DNA of 64,000 nucleotides from assembly GCA_010093685.1 (NCBI GenBank), contig MU006240.1, positions 99,527 to 163,526 of the forward strand. The letters are read 5' to 3'. The notes under the pieces were generated by a model. It was not told where the DNA came from. It saw only the letters and a list, made by a program, of their open reading frames with translations, and did no database searches. The DNA comes from Ophiobolus disseminans. Lineage: Eukaryota; Ascomycota; Dothideomycetes; Pleosporales; Phaeosphaeriaceae. Made by a program: the position numbers and the translations under genes. Below are positions 54,511-63,920 of the stretch, in pieces (the first letter of the stretch is position 1; each line of letters begins with the position of its first letter).

Positions 54511-55083
54511 GGAAAAACTCTGTCTCCGGATTCTATGCGGTTACTCTACATTAGAAAATCGAACATGCCTGCTCGGGCATGGTTGTGCCTGTTGAGTGCT
54601 GGCTCTAGAGGGGGCTACAGAATTCCTCATACACGTTGTTATCTAAAATTTCTTTCAAGCAACTCAATGAAGTCATGTGCTTGTAAATAGAAGTCACGGC
54701 TTGCACCTCTGTGCAGCTTCTGTTTCTAAATAGCGATTGGTTATGCGCATTGGCACCAGTCACATAAATTTCTCGATCAGACAAGGTCTTGAAAATTAGG
54801 CTACAGCATCAGCAAGCTCAGTTGTATTGTAGTGGATCAAACAGATGGTAAAATAAGATCAAATACTAGGAATTTGGGAATATCTCCAACCGCGGTTCTT
54901 AGGTCCTTCCCATCAACTGCGTGAAAGTCAGACTCTCCTAAACTCGGTCGACACTGTATCGCTAAGTATGCTGCTAGCCCAGACGAAAGTACTAATGTGT
55001 CCTGTGGAAATCCACGCCCCATTGCCTTCTGACTACAATTGTGTTCAGTCTTCATTCGCTTCCCACCAGTTCCTTCAGTGACT
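54511..55083. other. Spacer between P450 and membrane-protein relics
   Basis: About 570 bp, AT-rich, no readable domain on either strand; probably decayed DNA from one of the neighbouring relics. Confidence 0.4.
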
Positions 55084-55860
55084 CACCCCCGCCCCCAAGC
55101 TTGGACCTTTCCGCTTCTGTGTGAAAGTCCCAATTGGTTGTGACTATGGTGTCGAGTGGATAAGCGTCTGGAATCTTGGTACGAGTGCGCTTTGAGCCGA
55201 TGGAAAGCCTATAAGTGTAGCCCCCTTTTGTCTCGTCGGTGCTAGTCCGCCGGAATCCAAGCTCGGCGAGACGTGGAACTACGGGCGGTAGTAGGGCAAA
55301 ATACAGTTGACGATTCCTAAGAGCGGCTCTAGCACGGACAGGATACCCACCGATGCGTAGTCGTGAGTGATGTCTTGCAAGTTAGCCTTCGCGACTTCGA
55401 TAACTCGGATCAGAGTGATTACACAAATTCTGGAGGATGTTCTTAGCACATCGAATCGCAAAAATAGTTGAGCTACTCACCCAGACCCCATCGCGAAAAC
55501 AAAGGTCAGCGATAGCTTCTTTGCCCACGGTAGACTCAGACTCCATAAGAACAGCATCGGCATGATAATAAGGAAGATGTCCTGGACTAAATTCTGGACG
55601 CTATTCCACAGATAGAAGCGTTGTCGATCGCCGCAATGACCACCAGCGACTGTCTGATCCCAATTGTATGCAAAAGGTTGGCACACCAGTGCAGTACCAA
55701 GCCGATTTGCAAAAAAGTATGCGGTGTTGATACCTATGAACGCATAACAGGTTATGACAAATTTTCGAGATGGGAATATCAGAAGATAGAGAAGTGACAT
55801 CGATATTCTGAAGAGCGTGGTGCTAGTCGTCCACGTGTAGATTCCAACGAGCATTCCCAG
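55084..55860 (-). pseudogene. Fungal rhodopsin-domain integral membrane protein, truncated and frameshifted
   Basis: Minus strand, reading from 55854: GIYTWTTSTTLFRISMSLLY then LLIFPSRKF, YAFIGINTAYFFANRLG, DRQRFYLWNSVQNLVQDIF and LIIMPMLFLWSLSLPWAKKL; after a likely intron, ICVITLIRVIEVAKANLQD, ITHDYASVGILSVLEPLLG and IVNCILPYYRP. These are TM3 to TM7 of the PTH11/CFEM-GPCR-like 'rhodopsin domain' membrane proteins common in moulds. TM1-TM2 and the start are missing, and a one-base frameshift at about 55285-55300 separates the last helix from a readable tail (LAELGFRRTSTDETKGGYTY). It joins the diterpene cyclase relic directly, same strand. Confidence 0.7.
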
Positions 55861-55879
55861 GCTGGTTCATGCCGCACGA

Positions 55880-57560
55880 AAAAAGATCGGAAAAAGCCTG
55901 ACATCTTGATGAACGTTTCAAGTTCCTGGAAAAGTTTTTCAACTTCTGGACTCCATTCTACTTTTGTACGACAGACGTGCAGTGCAGAGAGATGGTAGGC
56001 TTGAGCGAGAGTCTCCGAGCCATATGTAGTCCTCTCAATCCATAAGTATTGGAATCTTTCCACTTTGGCGCTTGCTAGGCGGAGTTTCCCATCTTGCATA
56101 ACCCGGTCTAGTTGTGACAGGATTGTCGAAGGCCATGGTAGAGACTGAAGAGCTGCACATCCGAGTACCATGTAGGCCATCTCCTCGAAGCATGATTCGA
56201 TCTCAAAGGCTGAGGGGTCGTAGTCAAAAACAATTCGGCTCAAGATCTGGGTGAGGACAACCATGACTCGGTTCTTCAACAATGTATTTGGATGGCGCTT
56301 CAGAAAGCCAGCGTCCCAGCACCGCAAAAGCTTTACAAATACTTGCGTGAGTAGCATGAGAGTGTACTTCGGCGATAGGTTCTTTGTATCAATTAGTCAA
56401 CTGAGCAGATTCAAAGGCTATCTTTGACACGTACCCATTTGTCAACCATCTTGTTGTCCCACCAGCAGTTGCATAATGCCTCAGTGACACTCTTCACAGT
56501 AGGGGTGATGTCCGATTCTTCAGGTGTGCTCAAGAAACACAGGAGCGCGTTACAGCTGGCGCTGATACTGAATGTTTTCTCGTAGAGATACGTCATGATA
56601 TGTCCTTTAGACGAAGCGAATTGAGAAATGATGGCCTGGGAAGAAGTTGGACGGTTGAACAAGTTGAGCAATTGAATACTTTTTGCAGTGTCATCTGCAT
56701 CGGGTAGCATTCCAGATGCTTTGAAACAGTCAGAAGAATCTTCAACTTGTCAACCAGTGCACTTACAAAATCCCACTGCACCCTGATTGTACTTCAACTG
56801 CGATTCGAGATTATTGATTGCATGATAGACAGCATCAAAATGGAAGAGCTTTTCTCGAAATCCTGATTCGATAAGGGTAGTGAGTACCTGGGCGAGCAAG
56901 TGTTAGACACATCGGATCTGCTTCATCTGATTGAAGGTATTGCCACATATCCAAGTGAACTCAAATATCACGCTGGGGTAAGCGCTTGGGACGCCACCGA
57001 TACCGAATCCACCACCATGCTCAACGCACTTTCTCAGATAAAGCTCTGCTTCATCGTCCCAATCCCCAACATTCATGAGATACGCGGCCGTTGAGGATGG
57101 CGAGCCAAGCATACTGCGCTTCACTTTACGGTGACGTAGCTTCGTGAAGTCTATCTTCCCAATGAAAGCCTCCAGGGAATGGAGAGCAGTTGTCTGAACA
57201 GGGCCATAGAGAAGACTTGGATCCAACTTTGCCAGCTTTGAGACATTCAGATGAAGCAGAAATAGCCCTGTTGGGAAACACCAGATGGATGTTGTGCCCC
57301 TCCAGCATCTTCAGTATTGCCGGCATGATAAATTCGAAACCAACGTGCACGCACGAAGCAATATCCCATTGCATCAAGCTCTGTTGCAGGTATTTTTTTC
57401 CATTAGCTTGACGCTTGAGCAAGTCTTGCTTTCGCAAATGAGGAATGTTACTCTCTTTTTCGAGTCGAACAGCAATCGCAAGCATGGTTGCAGACGTGTC
57501 TAAGATGCCGTTGTTCGATAGCCCTGTGGTTCCTGCTCCTATGAGCGTATACTTGGCTAT
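55880..57560 (-). pseudogene. Fungal diterpene cyclase (CPS/KS type), class II part only
   Basis: Minus strand from about 57540: GILDTSATMLAIAVRL, MQWDIASCVHVGFEFIMPA, AKLDPSLLYGPVQTTALHSL, EAFIGKIDFTKLR, GSPSSTAAYLMNVGDWDDEA, GGVPSAYPSVIFEFTW, LTTLIESGFREKLFHFDAVY, the class II motif SGMLPDADDTAKSIQLL (DxDD, at 56681-56710), LYEKTFSISASCNALL, WWDNKMVDKW, YTLMLLTQVFVKLL and ETFIKMSGFFR. This is the copalyl-diphosphate-synthase half of the bifunctional fungal enzyme that makes ent-kaurene-type diterpenes from GGPP. Defects: the first ~130 residues are missing at the transposon border; a one-base frameshift lies near 57250; the donor after EFTW is ATATGT where GTATGT is expected (56945-56950); and the whole class I domain (DDxxD) is gone, replaced by the rhodopsin fragment. 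Two other introns are still well formed. Confidence 0.82.
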
Positions 57561-57659
57561 CTAGCCTGTTTCTATCTCCATATGCTCTTCCCGTAACCGT
57601 AGCACGAACAATACAACAAGCACCTCACCTAATACAAACATGGACTCCTCTACTATACA

Positions 57660-58385
57660 GTCCATCAGCCGTTGATGTCAGAAGCATTGCTGGGCCATCC
57701 AGATCCGGCAACAAGAGACCTTATTGCTTAAGCTAGCCTAGTGCAGCAAGGCAAGGCAGAATCAGCTCTAGCAGTCACAAAAGAGCTAGCAAAGGAATTC
57801 TAAGCTTTTAAAGCACAGATTCTTAAAACTACAAATGCAGCTGCAAACACCCCTAAGCAAGCAAACCCTGCAAAGAAGACATATGCAGAAGCTACAGGGA
57901 ACACTGCAGCTATACACCAAAACAAGACCTCTCTCTTAGAAAGACCTGCCTATGCGTCGCTGCCTAGCAATCAGCAGCAGAACTATAAGAACAACAACAA
58001 TAAGAGAAATGCAGATAAAGCAACTGTAGCCCAATACAAGAAGGAGAGACAGACAAGAGAACTAGTACTATTAGTTAGCGAAGCAGGAGTTGCAGCAGCA
58101 GAGGCAATTAATCCTCTAGCACAGCGAAATGCTATTAATACTGCGCTCCAAACAGTGTTAAACTCTACAGCAGTAGTTGCAAACATCCGCCTTACAGCAA
58201 AAAAGAATCTAATTCTTACTACTACAAGTAACTTCACTGCTGAGTTTCTTCTACAGCACGCAGAACTATAGCAACAAGCAGTACAGGTTAGCTGCAAAGG
58301 TATGCAGAAACAAGAAGAGTGGATACAGGTAGTTGCACACGGAGTCTACATGCACCTAGAATTCATTAACTCTCCTGCAGAGCTT
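57660..58385 (+). mobile_element. Non-LTR (LINE, Tad-like) retrotransposon ORF1 fragment
   Basis: Plus-strand conceptual translation with scattered stops: KTYAEATGNTAAIHQNKTSL, RPAYASLPSNQQQNYKNNNN, ELVLLVSEAGVAAAEAINPL, AQRNAINTALQTVLNST, AKKNLILTTTSNFTAEFLLQ, then VVAHGVYMHLEF. This is the style of the gag-like ORF1 of fungal LINEs. It is cut at its right end by the gypsy LTR at 58386, and no ORF2 reverse transcriptase of this element is in the window. The left end is not defined. Confidence 0.65.
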
Positions 58386-58654
58386 TGTAAGAGGTTAGAC
58401 CTCTGCTGTCCTCAGTGGATACACTTCGGTTCATTGGAACGTCATGGAATGTCCTGGAACGTCATGGAATATCCTGGAACTAGCTAGAACAGGATTGTCC
58501 TTCTGACAGCTGACAAATTCTGATGTATGTAGAAACTTCCAGAAGCCAGCAGTCTAATATAAAGTCAGCCTGCTCTCTGGCTCTAGATAACCTCCATCGA
58601 ATTCATCACGGTTAAACCTAGCCTTTCTGCAGTCTTCTGCCTGGCCCCTTACAT
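58386..58654 (+). repeat. Gypsy 5' LTR (269 bp)
   Basis: Begins TGTAAG and ends CTTACA, the short inverted termini of an LTR; the following bases would be the primer-binding region. Contains two copies and a stub of a 20-bp unit (58435-58480, TGGAACGTCATGGAATGTCC) and a TATA-like AATATAAAG at about 58556. The second LTR is outside, so the limits rest on terminal repeats only. Confidence 0.65.
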
Positions 58655-58706
58655 TTGAATTCGATCAACCACTTGAGTAGCTGGTGTGGCCATCCCCTAG
58701 TGCTCT

Positions 58707-58814
58707 ACAACGGAATTGCGAGAGCAATACAACGGAACAATTGCGAGAGCAATACAACGGAACAATTGCGAGAGCAATACAACGGAACAATTGCGAGAGC
58801 AATACAACGGAATA
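58707..58814. repeat. 25-bp tandem repeat array
   Basis: Three exact copies of a 25-bp unit beginning CAATACAACGGAACAATTGC at 58725, 58750 and 58775, with partial units on both sides. Lies in the gypsy leader between LTR and Gag. Confidence 0.95.
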
Positions 58815-58876
58815 CAAGGACGCCACTGCAGGGACCTCTACGGTTGAACACCTGCATGAGCACATAACAAATACAT

Positions 58877-58976
58877 CGGACATCAACGGAATCATTGGAC
58901 ATCAACGGAATCATTGGACATTAACGGAATCATCGGAATCATTGGACATCACTGGAATCACTGGAATCACCGGACA
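58877..58976. repeat. Imperfect 19-20-bp tandem repeats
   Basis: Repeated CGGACATCAACGGAATCATT-like units with internal truncation, just before the Gag start codon at 58991. Different unit from the 25-bp array but sharing AACGGAA. Confidence 0.9.
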
Positions 58977-58990
58977 CAATAGAACACGCC

Positions 58991-59995
58991 ATGGAAGAAC
59001 CTGAGCAAATGGCCAACAATGCTACTAATGCTCCTCCATCTATAGAGCAAGCATTCCACGCTTTTATGCAGCAAATGGTTCAAAGCAACGCTATCAATCA
59101 ACAGACTATGCAAGGCCTCCAGAATGCTCTGCAACAAAGCCTCAACGCACCCCAGTCCAAGAAAAGGAAGGAGAAACTGCCACAGCTCTCGGAATTTGAT
59201 GGTGCACACTCTAAATAGGATGGATAGGAGATTGAAGCCAAGAACAAGATCAAGACTGATGGCAAAGTTATTGGATCAGACATGGACCAGCTGCGCTACA
59301 TCTTTGCTAGACTACGCAGCAATGCCCAGAACATGTGCTTAGCCTTTGTTAGAGCTAAGGAAGAGGAGGAGAATAGTTCAGGCTCCTAACTACTGGATTA
59401 CTTGGCTAGCACATACAGCGACCCCAACCGGCAGAAGAAAGCTCTTTCTAATGTCTACTCCATCAAGCAGAAGGCACATGAGCCTTTTGCCCGGTTTCTG
59501 CCACGCTTTGAGACTGAGCTAGCAAACGCTAGAGCATTGTCATTCAATGACACTATCAAGATCTCACTCCTAGAGAATGCTATAAGCCATGCCATGCAGG
59601 AGAGACTAGTCAGTGTCTTTCCAGTCCCTACTGAGTATAGAGGATTCACCTCCCTACTTCAGACTATTAGGTCAAGACTAGATGCAATCAAAGCACTATA
59701 GAAAGGACAAACGCAACAGTGCTACATGCAGCAAGACAAAGATGCAATGGATTAGGAACCTACACATGCCTATGCTGCTCAATCCCTAGGAAATCAACGC
59801 GCTAAGTGGGTGAGCAAGGATAAGATTTAGAGACGCAGGAACAACCACTTGTGTATACGCTGTAGAGCTTCTAGACATATTATTAGCTCCTGTTAGTATG
59901 CTCCTGCACGTCGCCCTTCTTCTACTACTGTTGCAACCACAAAGATTGCAGAGATGCTATAGCTAGAAGAAGAGGATACTGAGTTGGAAAAAGAG
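58991..59995 (+). pseudogene. Gypsy Gag, with zinc knuckle
   Basis: ATG 58991 opens MEEPEQMANNATNAPPSIEQ; later parts show MDQLRYIFARLRSNAQNMC, LASTYSDPNRQKKALSNVYS, FARFLPRFETELANARALSF and the CCHC knuckle CIRCRASRHIISSC (about 59850-59893). Capsid/nucleocapsid protein of the element. In-frame stops (for example 59216-59218, 59699-59701) fall at likely Gln or Trp codons. Confidence 0.8.
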
Positions 59996-59999
59996 TAGC

Positions 60000-62469
60000 T
60001 CCTGCTTAAAGTCACTAGCAGGAGCACAAGGAGAAGGCTTTGAGGATAAAGCAAAACTAGCGCTTATTTTAACCCTACATGAAAGCAAAACCAATTACTG
60101 TACATATGCTCATTAATTACACTTATTACGCATCTACAATGCTAGATTCTAGTTGCTTGACATATGCCCTAGTGAGTGCCTAGTTTGCCTAGAAAGCCAA
60201 ACTCTAGTGCATTAATTTACCTACTCTAAGGACCCTCTAAGGAGTAGAAGGGACTAGAACTATTAGGCAAGCTTGTCACTTTACATATGATATTAAAGGA
60301 TATACACGCATAGGATAGGGATACATAATAGAGAACACTTACCTTAGTTTTGATATCTTGCTTAGACGCTTCTAGTTTAACAGACACAATGTTACCATTG
60401 CACTAGCAAAGAAGTCTATCTTTATCTACTTAGAAAGGACCTGTATCCGCCTCCGCAGCAAGGAAGAAGAACTACCTCCTACACTAACAGTCTAGGAGAT
60501 CTCTGCAGTAGCTATGCAGAGATATATTTAAGCATCTAAGAAAAATAAGTCCGTTAGTGTATTTGCTGCCTCTATAGCAGACATCTAGAAGGCTTTAGCT
60601 CCTAAAGCACAATTGAGCTTAGAGCAGATTAAAGACCTCCTACTACTAAGCTACTGCCACTAGCTGCTAGTCTTTGATCTAAACTAAGCTGCTAAGCTCT
60701 CTCTACACCGCTCTAGAGTAGACTACCGTATTAAGCTTATTAAAGAAGATAGGAAGAGTCTACAAATACTATAGGGCCCTCTCTACAATATATCTAGAGA
60801 TAAGTTACTAGTGCTCTGCAAAGAACTTACATCACTACTAGACAAGGGATTTATTAGAGTTAGCAGCTCTCCTACTACAGCCCTAGTTCTCTTTGCAAAG
60901 GAACTAGAAGGAGGCCTATGCATATGCATTGATTACCGCGCCCTTAATGCTATTACTAAGAAGAATAGATACCCTCTGCCTCTTATCTATAAGACATTAA
61001 ACAACATCTGCAAGGCTAAGTAGTATACTAAACTAGATGTTATTGCAGCCTTTTATAAGATACGCATTTAAGAAGGAGATAAATAGCTTACTGCTTTCCG
61101 AACCCGCTTTGGACTCTATAAATAGCTTGTCACTCCTTTTAGTATAGTTAGCTCTCCTAGCACCTTTTAGCGCTACATTAACTAGGTTTTACGTCGCTTT
61201 CTAGATAACTTTATATCTGCTTACCTAGACGATGTTCTAATATACACTAATAGCTCACTTTAAGAACACCGCATCTATGTTAACAAAGTCCTAGACACTC
61301 TTAAAGATGCTGGCCTTTAACTAGATATTAACAAATGCGAATTTGAGGTTAAGACTACTAAGTATCTAGGTTTTATTATTAATGCAGAAAATAGACTATG
61401 CATAGACCCTAAGAAGATTAAAGCTATTACTAACTAGAAAGCCCCTATATTAGTAAAAGGAGCCCGCAGTTTCCTAGGATTTGCTAACTTCTACTAGCGC
61501 TTTATTTAGGACTTTGCTAACATTGCAGCACCTCTTACCTAGCTTACTAGGGACGTTAGCTAGCGCTAGACACAGCAAGAGCAAGAAGCCTTTGACAAGC
61601 TCAAGGCTATTTTTGTTAGTAAGCCTATTCTAGCGCATTTCTATCTAGACTAGAAAACAGTGATTGAAACAGACTCCTCTAGCTATGCTATAGGTAGCAT
61701 CCACTCTTAGTATAATGACAAGGGAATACTTAGGCCCTGCACCTACTTTTCACGCAAGAACAACCTCTATAAATGCAACTATAAAATCTATAACAAGGAA
61801 ATGCTAGCTATTATACGCTGCCTAGAAGAATAGGATTCTAAACTCTAGACTGTAGAGAAGTTTACTGTCCTCACTAACTACAAGAACCTAGAGTACTTTA
61901 CTAAACCTAGGATGCTTAATAAAAGGTAGATTAGATAGTCTATTCTCTTAGGACGCTACAACATCACGCTGCAATATTAGCCTAGGAAGCTAAATAAGAG
62001 AGCAGATACTCTTTTAAGAAGAGAACAAGACCTACCTGCAGATGCAGAAGATACACGCCTTAAGCACTAGTATCAACAGCTTCTTAAGCCTACTACTGCT
62101 AAGGAAGAGATAGAGGACTCTACAGATGCTGTCATTTCCTTTACTAGCATAATTCTGCTAACTTATACCTTTCCTGCCTAGATTGAACCTATAGAGCCTG
62201 CTGCCCTAGAGCAACTCTAGAACTAAGGCGTAAAGGAAGACTAAACCTATTGCATAGCACGCTAGTCTGTCTTAGATAGAGAACGCCGCTTTCTAGCACA
62301 CCTTAGACTAAAGGCCTTAATATTAGAGTGTTATGCAGACAACAACTTAGTCCTCTACTTCCGCAATAGGAAATAGGTGCCTAATTCTAAGCCTTTGCGC
62401 ACTAGGCTTATCTTTGAAATCTATGCATCACTAGCCACTAGATATCTAGAAAGAGAAGGAACATACAAG
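60000..62469 (+). pseudogene. Gypsy Pol: protease region, reverse transcriptase, RNase H, integrase start
   Basis: In the RT frame: LLDKGFIRVSSSPTTALVLF, GGLCICIDYRALNAITKKNR, YPLPLIYKTLN, KLDVIAAFYKIRI, TAFRTRFGLYE-like, then the catalytic SAYLDDVLIYT (YLDD at 61222-61233). Thumb/connection KYLGFIINAENR and GARSFLGFANFY, RNase H VIETDSSSYAIGS and NKEMLAIIRCLEE, then FTVLTNYKNLEYFTKPR. The integrase zinc domain begins PNSKPLRTRLIFEI and stops at GTYK where the copia LTR is inserted. Protease (about 60100-60350) is barely readable. Numerous TAG/TAA stops. Confidence 0.88.
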
Positions 62470-62665
62470 TGTTAGATATCAGGGGTGCTGTAAGGCTACT
62501 AATACTAAAAGAAACAGGAGGGGCTAGCACAAGCGCCTTGGCACACTAGTACTAGATCTAACACCTAGTTAAACTCCGCACTTAACTAAGAGAACACTAG
62601 AATACAACATCATCATCAATTCATCTAATCTATTATCGAGGTCTAATACATTATCAAATCTAACA
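62470..62665 (+). repeat. Copia 5' LTR (196 bp)
   Basis: Starts TGTTAGAT and ends ATCTAACA, an exact 8-bp inverted terminal repeat. The 5 bp before it (ACAAG) would be the target-site duplication; the partner is outside the window. Confidence 0.75.
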
Positions 62666-62763
62666 ATTAAGAGTCTTACTGCCTTTACTAAAGCTACTAC
62701 TAAGGCTACCTACTAAGGCTACCCACTAAGGCTACCTAACAAAAGCTATTCAACAACTACACT

Positions 62764-63920
62764 ATGTCGCTTATTAACCTACGCGATGCAACCGTTATCC
62801 TCAGCAACTAGTATAACTAGACTACTTAGCTTACTCAAGTCAAAGCGCGCTGCGCTGCCTACAACATCTAGGACAATATAAAGGAAGAAGGACTAGTCCT
62901 ATTCCTGATCAAGCCAGTTATGCTAGACCTGCCTAAACTATCCTAGTATAGCGCTGCAGCTGGAATCCAGGAGGCAACACGCCTATCTATGCTATCAATC
63001 CAAGGCTAGAAAGCCTACAAGGAGGATATAGACTACTACAAGACCCTTACTAAGAGATACAAGCTTAATCTCCACTAATATAATACTTAACAGAAGAGTA
63101 TTCAGCATGTCACCTAGCTAATCCAATTAACAGTTGCGCTCTATCTCTAACGCACATGCTGCCTACTAGAACAGTCACTACGCTAGTGGCTTTCTAACCT
63201 TAAGCTCACTGCTAGGGTTAATAATCGCCTTAAAAAGGAACGCACACGCGAACGCTACTACACCGCCCTTAAGCCTATGCGCAATACACACAATTGGGAT
63301 ACATAGCTAGTAGAATATAATAAAGCATTATTAGATGCAATAGTGCATAGAGTGTCTAAGGTACATGATATTGACAATATCACTAAAGACTTCCTGTAGG
63401 CTATGAACAAGGCAGCACCTATATAGGCTGCAACCTTCTAAGATACTAGAAGGTTCAATCCTCTTATAACAAGAAAGAAGATAATGAAACGCTTCTAGGA
63501 ATACATGAGCCTAAATTATCCGCTGAAACCAGTGAATAAAAAGCAGGCATTCATTGCTGTAGCTGATAACTCCTTATTTCTCGCTGATAGTGGTGCAACC
63601 ACCTAGGATAGCTAGAAGAACGCTTCTGAAGCTATGGAAAACAGCGCGCTATCTAAATACAGGGAAAGAAACCCTAGTAGAAAGAGGAAGAGCAATTAAT
63701 TCTCCTCTCAGTCTAGCAAAAGACCTGCTAGTAATAAGGCATCTTTAGGTAAGAAGTGCCTAGCATGTGACTAAGTCCATAACATCAAAGATTGCTAGTA
63801 TATCAATAATGACTAAGCACCTAAATAGTAGAAGCTAAACTCTACTATGCGCACCCTTGTAGAATACAAGCGCAAGCACGACACTGTTCTTTAAGAAGCA
63901 TTAAGGAGCAAGAGTAGATT
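62764..63920 (+). pseudogene. Copia Gag with CCHC knuckle
   Basis: Reading from ATG 62764: MSLINLRDATVILSN, VKARCAAYNI, KEEGLVLFLIKPVMLDLPKL, AAAGIQEATRLSMLSIQG, MRNTHNWDT, SLFLADSGATT, then LGKKCLACD..VHNIKDC near 63750-63800 (C-x2-C-x3-H-x4-C). Matches the UBN2-type Gag of copia elements. Broken by stops at expected Trp/Gln codons. Confidence 0.75.

Larger units (their letters stand above)
58386..62469 (+). mobile_element. Ty3/gypsy LTR retrotransposon, 5' part, RIP-mutated
   Basis: Order: 5' LTR (58386-58654), leader with tandem repeats, Gag (from 58991), protease region, reverse transcriptase, RNase H, start of integrase. It is interrupted at 62470 by a copia element and the 3' LTR is not in the window. 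Inserted in a LINE ORF1. Many in-frame TAG/TAA codons occur at positions where the family has Gln or Trp. The element cannot encode functional proteins. Confidence 0.9.

Noticed and set aside
58707..58814. CRISPR-like array
   Set aside because: Copies are directly adjacent with no spacers, and it lies in a eukaryotic retrotransposon leader.
58991..63920. Possible alternative genetic code or suppressed UAG in the retrotransposons
   Set aside because: Stops occur at both Gln and Trp positions and include TAA, which no single reassignment explains; CpA-to-TpA mutation explains all of them. Host genes use TAG as a normal stop.
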